A stretch of DNA of 23,341 nt from NCBI GenBank assembly GCA_964564785.1, contig CAZMCT010000061.1, positions 1-23,341 on the forward strand. Reading direction: 5' to 3'. Of this stretch, positions 21,303-23,341 are shown piece by piece. The notes below the pieces were generated by a model, which saw only the letters and a list, made by a program, of their open reading frames with translations, did no database searches and was not told the origin of the DNA. Each line of letters opens with the position of its first letter. Position 1 is the first letter of the stretch. This DNA is from CAZMCT01 sp964564785. Its GTDB lineage: Bacteria > Planctomycetota > Phycisphaerae > UBA1845 > Fen-1342. Both the position numbers and the translations under genes were made by a program.

Positions 21303-23315
21303 TCACACCGCCACCATCCCGGTCGCGGCCGCGCCCTGCTCTTGCCGGCCGGGCGCGCCGCCGCTGCCGTACATCTCGCGCCACACCTCGTCGATGATCC
21401 CCGCGCCCTTCAGACCGTAGGTGCGCGGCCGCGGCGGGATGGCCTCGGTGTCGACCGGCTCGTACGACAATTCGGGGCCGGCCGGGGTGTGGCGGGCCAG
21501 CGTGGTCTTGAGCCACCGCTCGTTCTGCTCGTGGTAGCGCCGGCACCATTCGCGGGCCTGGCGGCGAAGCTCGGCGGGCTCGTCGGCGGTCGGGGCCGGG
21601 ATCTCGAATTCCGGTTTGTAATGCGCCCCTCGGCACTCGTCGCGCCGCAGTGCCCCGAGCGTGATCACGCGGGCCAGCACCAGCATGTCGCCCAACGCGC
21701 GGACGAAGCTGAGGTTCTGGTTGGTCCACTGGCCGTGATCGGACAGGCCGGCGTGGCGGTAGCGGTCGGCGAGCGTTTCGAGCTCGACCAGCGTCTGCTC
21801 CAGCTCGTGGTTGTGCCGCACGACGGTGACGTTGCGGGTCATCAGCGTGCCGAGCTCGCGGTGCAGGCGATAAGGATTCTCCGGCCCGTCCTTGCGGAGG
21901 AGCTGCTCGAATGCGGCCCGGTGGCGCGCGGCGTGCTGCTCGAAGAGGCTGGCGGGGAGCCGATCAACGCTACCGGCCGGCAGGTTGGCCAGGAACGTTC
22001 GCAGAGTTGGTCCGAGAATCAGCCCGGCGAAGATACACGAGAGCAGCGAGTTCGCGCCGAGGCGGTTCGCGCCGTGATACTGATAGTCGGCCTCGCCGAT
22101 CGCGAACAGCCCGGGCACGTTGGTCTGCTGGTTGCGCGGCGAGTCGAGCCGTAGGCCGCCGGTGGCCGGGTCCTTGGCATAATCGACCCACAGTCCGCCC
22201 ATGCTGTAGTGCACGGCCGGGAAGATCTTCATCGGCTCGCTGAGCGGGTCGACGCCCTTGAATTTTTCGTAGGTCTCGAGGATGTTGCCGAGTCGGCGGC
22301 GCAGGACCTCGGGGGCGATGCCGGTGGCCTGCTGCGTGAGGTCGAGGTACACGGCGTCGGTATGCGGGTCGACGCTGTAGCCCTGCTTGCAGAGGGCAAA
22401 GATCTCGCGCGTCGCGATATCACGCGGCACGAGATTCTTGTAGGTCGGATACTTCTCCTCCAGGAAGTACCAGCGCTCCGCCTCGGGGATCTGATTGGGA
22501 TGTCGCGTGTCGCCCGGCCGGCGCGGCACCCAGACCCGTCCGGCCTCGCCGCGAGCGGCCTCGCTGATCAGCCGCAGCTTGTCGGTCCCGGGAATCGCGG
22601 TCGGGTGCACCTGCACAAACTCGCCGTTGGCATAAAGCGCCCCGGCCTGGTAGGCGCGGGCGTTGGCCCCGCCCGTGCAGACCATCGACATTGTGCTCTT
22701 GCCGAAGATCAGACCGCAGCCGCCGGTGGCGAGCACCACCGCATCGGCCGGGAACGCGCGAATCTCCAGCGAGAACATGTCCTGCGCGACGCAGCCGCGG
22801 CAGACGCCCCGCTCGTCGACGATCGGACCGAGGAATTCCCAGAACTCGAATTTGCGGACCAGCCCCTCGACCTCCCAGCGTCGCACCTGCTCGTCCAACG
22901 CGTACAGCAACTGCTGGCCCGTGCTGGCCCCGGCGTAGATCGTCCGCTTGTAGAGCGTGCCGCCGAACCGTCGGACAGCCAGGTTGCCCTCCGGAGAGCG
23001 GTTGAACGGTACCCCCAGCCGGTCGGCCAGGTCGATGATCTTCGGGGCCCACTGGCACATCTCCCGAACCGGGGGCTGATGGTTCAGGAACTCGCCGCCG
23101 TAGACCGTGTCGTCGAAATGGTTCCACTCCGTGTCACCCTGGGCCCGCGTGAACTTGTTGACGCAGTTGATCCCACCCTGGGCGCAGACGGAGTGGCTGC
23201 GCTTTACCGGAACCATGCTGAGCAGGTCTACCGCGATCTCCTCCTCAGCCAGTTTCATGGCCGCGGACAGGCCGGCCAGCCCCCCGCCGACGATCACGAC
23301 CCGCTGTCTGCGCAT
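21303..23315 (-). CDS. sdhA: Succinate dehydrogenase/fumarate reductase flavoprotein subunit
   Basis: A 670-aa protein. The FAD-binding N-terminus is VVIVGGGLAGLSAA (6-19). His41 in KRSHSVCAQGGIN is the covalent FAD site. Catalytic and substrate residues lie in HPTAIPGTDK with SEAARGEAG, and in HYSMGG. YHGANRLGANSLLSCIFAG is the C-terminal FAD motif. The order and length fit the Bacillus/epsilon-type SdhA. It oxidises succinate to fumarate (or the reverse) and passes electrons to SdhB. The start is ATG 23315, with GGAG five bases upstream; GTG 23321 is also in frame but lies within that ribosome site. The cytochrome b subunit gene (sdhC) is expected to the right of the window. The tail after REMYGSGG is low complexity. 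Confidence 0.95.
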   Translation of the reverse strand: MRRQRVVIVGGGLAGLSAAMKLAEEEIAVDLLSMVPVKRSHSVCAQGGINCVNKFTRAQGDTEWNHFDDTVYGGEFLNHQPPVREMCQWAPKIIDLADRLGVPFNRSPEGNLAVRRFGGTLYKRTIYAGASTGQQLLYALDEQVRRWEVEGLVRKFEFWEFLGPIVDERGVCRGCVAQDMFSLEIRAFPADAVVLATGGCGLIFGKSTMSMVCTGGANARAYQAGALYANGEFVQVHPTAIPGTDKLRLISEAARGEAGRVWVPRRPGDTRHPNQIPEAERWYFLEEKYPTYKNLVPRDIATREIFALCKQGYSVDPHTDAVYLDLTQQATGIAPEVLRRRLGNILETYEKFKGVDPLSEPMKIFPAVHYSMGGLWVDYAKDPATGGLRLDSPRNQQTNVPGLFAIGEADYQYHGANRLGANSLLSCIFAGLILGPTLRTFLANLPAGSVDRLPASLFEQHAARHRAAFEQLLRKDGPENPYRLHRELGTLMTRNVTVVRHNHELEQTLVELETLADRYRHAGLSDHGQWTNQNLSFVRALGDMLVLARVITLGALRRDECRGAHYKPEFEIPAPTADEPAELRRQAREWCRRYHEQNERWLKTTLARHTPAGPELSYEPVDTEAIPPRPRTYGLKGAGIIDEVWREMYGSGGAPGRQEQGAAATGMVAV

Positions 23316-23341
23316 CGTCACTCCACAAGAGAACCCGCGGC

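Overview
The window is GC-rich chromosomal DNA, most likely from a planctomycete (Planctomycetota). This rests on gene style only: an ECF-type sigma factor directly upstream of a very large Ser/Thr kinase with one membrane segment and kinesin-light-chain-like TPR repeats is a typical planctomycete arrangement. A large-serine-recombinase element carrying small zinc-finger, DUF6900-like and HARE-HTH proteins fits the same group. No rRNA or other species marker is present.

Layout. (1) 1-5443, host: the C-terminal part of a DacZ-like diadenylate cyclase domain with a probable frameshift at the window edge; a soluble histidine kinase on the minus strand; a divergent ECF sigma factor followed by a 1054-aa kinase-TM-TPR protein; and a small minus-strand ORF with a signal-like N-terminus. 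(2) About 5.45-16.75 kb, a putative integrative element. Rightward genes are an unknown HTH-containing protein (5654), a small MerR/excisionase-like protein, a small hypothetical, a ParB-TOPRIM fusion, a 1119-aa zinc-finger/TOPRIM/AAA+ primase-helicase, a small zinc-finger protein and an orphan Phd/YefM-like protein. Most are overlapping or tightly spaced. A leftward block of six small genes (14754 to 12793) follows, and then a large serine recombinase reading right toward a tRNA-Pro(UGG) gene. I see no capsid, tail, portal, terminase, relaxase or type IV secretion gene. (3) 16.75-23.3 kb, host: tRNA-Pro and its terminator (minus), gene-poor DNA, two overlapping CNNM/CBS (CorC-like) membrane proteins, the C-terminal relic of a DUF5009/acyltransferase-type membrane protein, and sdhB and sdhA on the minus strand (sdhC presumably lies beyond the right edge).

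The most notable signal is inside the 3' part of the primase-helicase gene. Twelve copies of the 7-mer GCAGACC lie in about 320 bp, arranged as an almost exact mirror image (+, ---, ++ | --, +++, -) around position 11689. It includes a perfect 22-bp inverted repeat, an 11-bp-stem hairpin and a near-consensus DnaA box. The copies fall in all three codon phases, so peptide selection does not explain them. I infer a replication origin (iterons) carried inside the replication gene of the element. The ParB-TOPRIM protein and the primase-helicase would be its replication and partition machinery, and the recombinase would integrate and excise it. A second oddity is that the recombinase reading frame has no stop at the element end. 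It runs antisense through the tRNA-Pro terminator and the tRNA-Pro gene and stops about 740 bp beyond the tRNA, in apparently host DNA.
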